Origin: Azospirillum brasilense
Lineage (GTDB): Bacteria > Pseudomonadota > Alphaproteobacteria > Azospirillales > Azospirillaceae
Direction of reading: 5' to 3'
Assembly (NCBI RefSeq): GCF_007827815.1
Contig: NZ_VITH01000015.1
Span: 101,426-165,425 of the forward strand
Length of the DNA: 64,000 nt
Shown: positions 63,733 through 64,000 of the stretch, one piece after another
Numbering within the stretch: position 1 is the stretch's first letter
Layout of the letters: the number at the start of each line of letters is the position of its first letter
Notes under the pieces: generated by a model
Told to the model about the DNA's origin: nothing
Database searches by the model: none
What the model saw: the letters and a program-made list of their open reading frames with translations, nothing else
Position numbers and translations under genes: made by a program

Positions 63733-63770
63733 TCCCCTCCCCTGCGCAGCGGGGGAGGGGATCAAGGGGG
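63724..63770 (+). terminator. Perfect 19-bp hairpin terminator
   Basis: CCCCCTTGATCCCCTCCCC and GGGGAGGGGATCAAGGGGG form a perfect 19-bp stem with a 9-base loop, overlapping the stop of the 72-residue gene. The perfect symmetry lets it act on both strands. Confidence 0.85.
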
Positions 63771-63808
63771 CCCGCAGCGATACCTCTCGCAGAACAGGCA
63801 CGACGAAA

Positions 63809-63840
63809 AGCTGGCGCTTTCCGTTTGGAAAGCGCCGGCT
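63809..63840 (-). terminator. Rho-independent terminator of the rRNA operon
   Basis: Read on the minus strand the stem is AGCCGGCGCTTTCC / GGAAAGCGCCAGCT with loop AAAC, followed by TTTCG. It lies about 85 bases beyond the 3' end of 5S rRNA on the same strand. Confidence 0.85.
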
Positions 63841-63878
63841 TTGTCGTTCATGAAGCCGATTGTCAAGCGTGATTGAAA

Positions 63879-63898
63879 CCGTGTCCGTCCGTGTCCGT
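63879..63898. repeat. 10-bp tandem repeat, two copies
   Basis: CCGTGTCCGT is repeated directly twice between the 5S 3' end and its terminator. Confidence 0.7.
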
Positions 63899-63923
63899 TT
63901 TGGTATGGCGTGTGCCGTGGTGA

Positions 63924-64000
63924 CCTGGCGGCGACCTACTCTCCCACGTCTTAAGACGCAGTACCATCGGCGCTGAGGCGTTTCACGGCCGAGTTCGGAA
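63924..64000 (-). rRNA. rrf: 5S ribosomal RNA, 3' part
   Basis: The sequence is the reverse complement of a 5S rRNA 3' region: it reads CCTGGCGGCGACCTACTCTC at the 3' end and contains CAGTACCATCGGCGCTGAGG, the hallmark of bacterial 5S. The 5' part lies outside the window. No tRNA gene is seen between 5S and its terminator. Confidence 0.93.

Noticed and set aside
63733..63923. A tRNA gene after 5S rRNA
   Set aside because: The region holds two terminator hairpins and a short tandem repeat but no cloverleaf or T-loop motif.

Overview
The window is very GC-rich DNA from an alphaproteobacterium, most likely Azospirillum or a close relative. Supporting signs are the codon bias, tightly overlapping operons (ATGA and GTGA junctions), a Wsp-like chemosensory cluster, a fused MnhA-MnhB antiporter subunit and a family of intergenic C/G-rich inverted repeats. 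The genus assignment is an inference from gene content and was not tested by a search. The right edge enters a 5S rRNA gene on the minus strand; the left edge cuts a TolC-like gene.

Region 1 (1-22.6 kb) is an unusual envelope and transport block, all on the plus strand. It opens with a type I secretion set (TolC-like outer membrane protein, ABC ATPase, HlyD adaptor). Next is a 1028-residue fusion of a type 1 periplasmic-binding domain, a middle beta-rich region that may resemble the ligand-binding domain of Cys-loop channels, and an MscS pore. Two lipoprotein genes follow, and then divergent homologues of the type VI secretion membrane complex: TssJ-like, TssL/DotU-like and TssM/IcmF-like, the last without a Walker A motif. 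No sheath, tube, baseplate, ClpV or VgrG genes are in the window. After an AT-rich gap come a DUF697 protein, a 56-residue membrane protein, a family 3 solute-binding protein, two exporters of the PvdE/SyrD cyclic-peptide type flanking an SPFH (band 7) protein, an extended SDR, a SET-domain protein, a GNAT-like protein and a porin. This block is the best candidate for an undescribed system.

Region 2 (22.7-40.7 kb) is mostly housekeeping: a VOC-family protein, a ptsN-mnhABCDEFG unit (nitrogen PTS EIIA followed by a Mrp-type cation/proton antiporter), a D-2-hydroxyacid dehydrogenase with purC, a Sfp-type phosphopantetheinyl transferase, an FHA-domain protein, a PBP4-type DD-peptidase, cheD, a zinc-ribbon methyltransferase, an EEP-family phosphohydrolase, a FlaG-like protein and panD.

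Region 3 (41.0-51.2 kb) is a Wsp-like chemosensory operon: CheW, CheR-TPR, CheW, MCP, CheA-REC, CheB and a double-receiver protein, followed by a hybrid histidine kinase. No GGDEF output is present.

Region 4 (51.2-61.8 kb) encodes a selenium-free (Cys) formate dehydrogenase with FdhD and FdhE and a two-component system whose regulator is sigma-54 dependent. The fdnG-fdhE divergent intergenic region carries a -24/-12 promoter facing each way and three GGACA-N3-TGTCC palindromes at enhancer-like distance, so the whole block reads as one regulatory circuit.

Region 5 (62-64 kb) holds a class II aldolase-family gene, a tautomerase, two small hypothetical genes, strong terminators and the 3' end of an rRNA operon on the minus strand.
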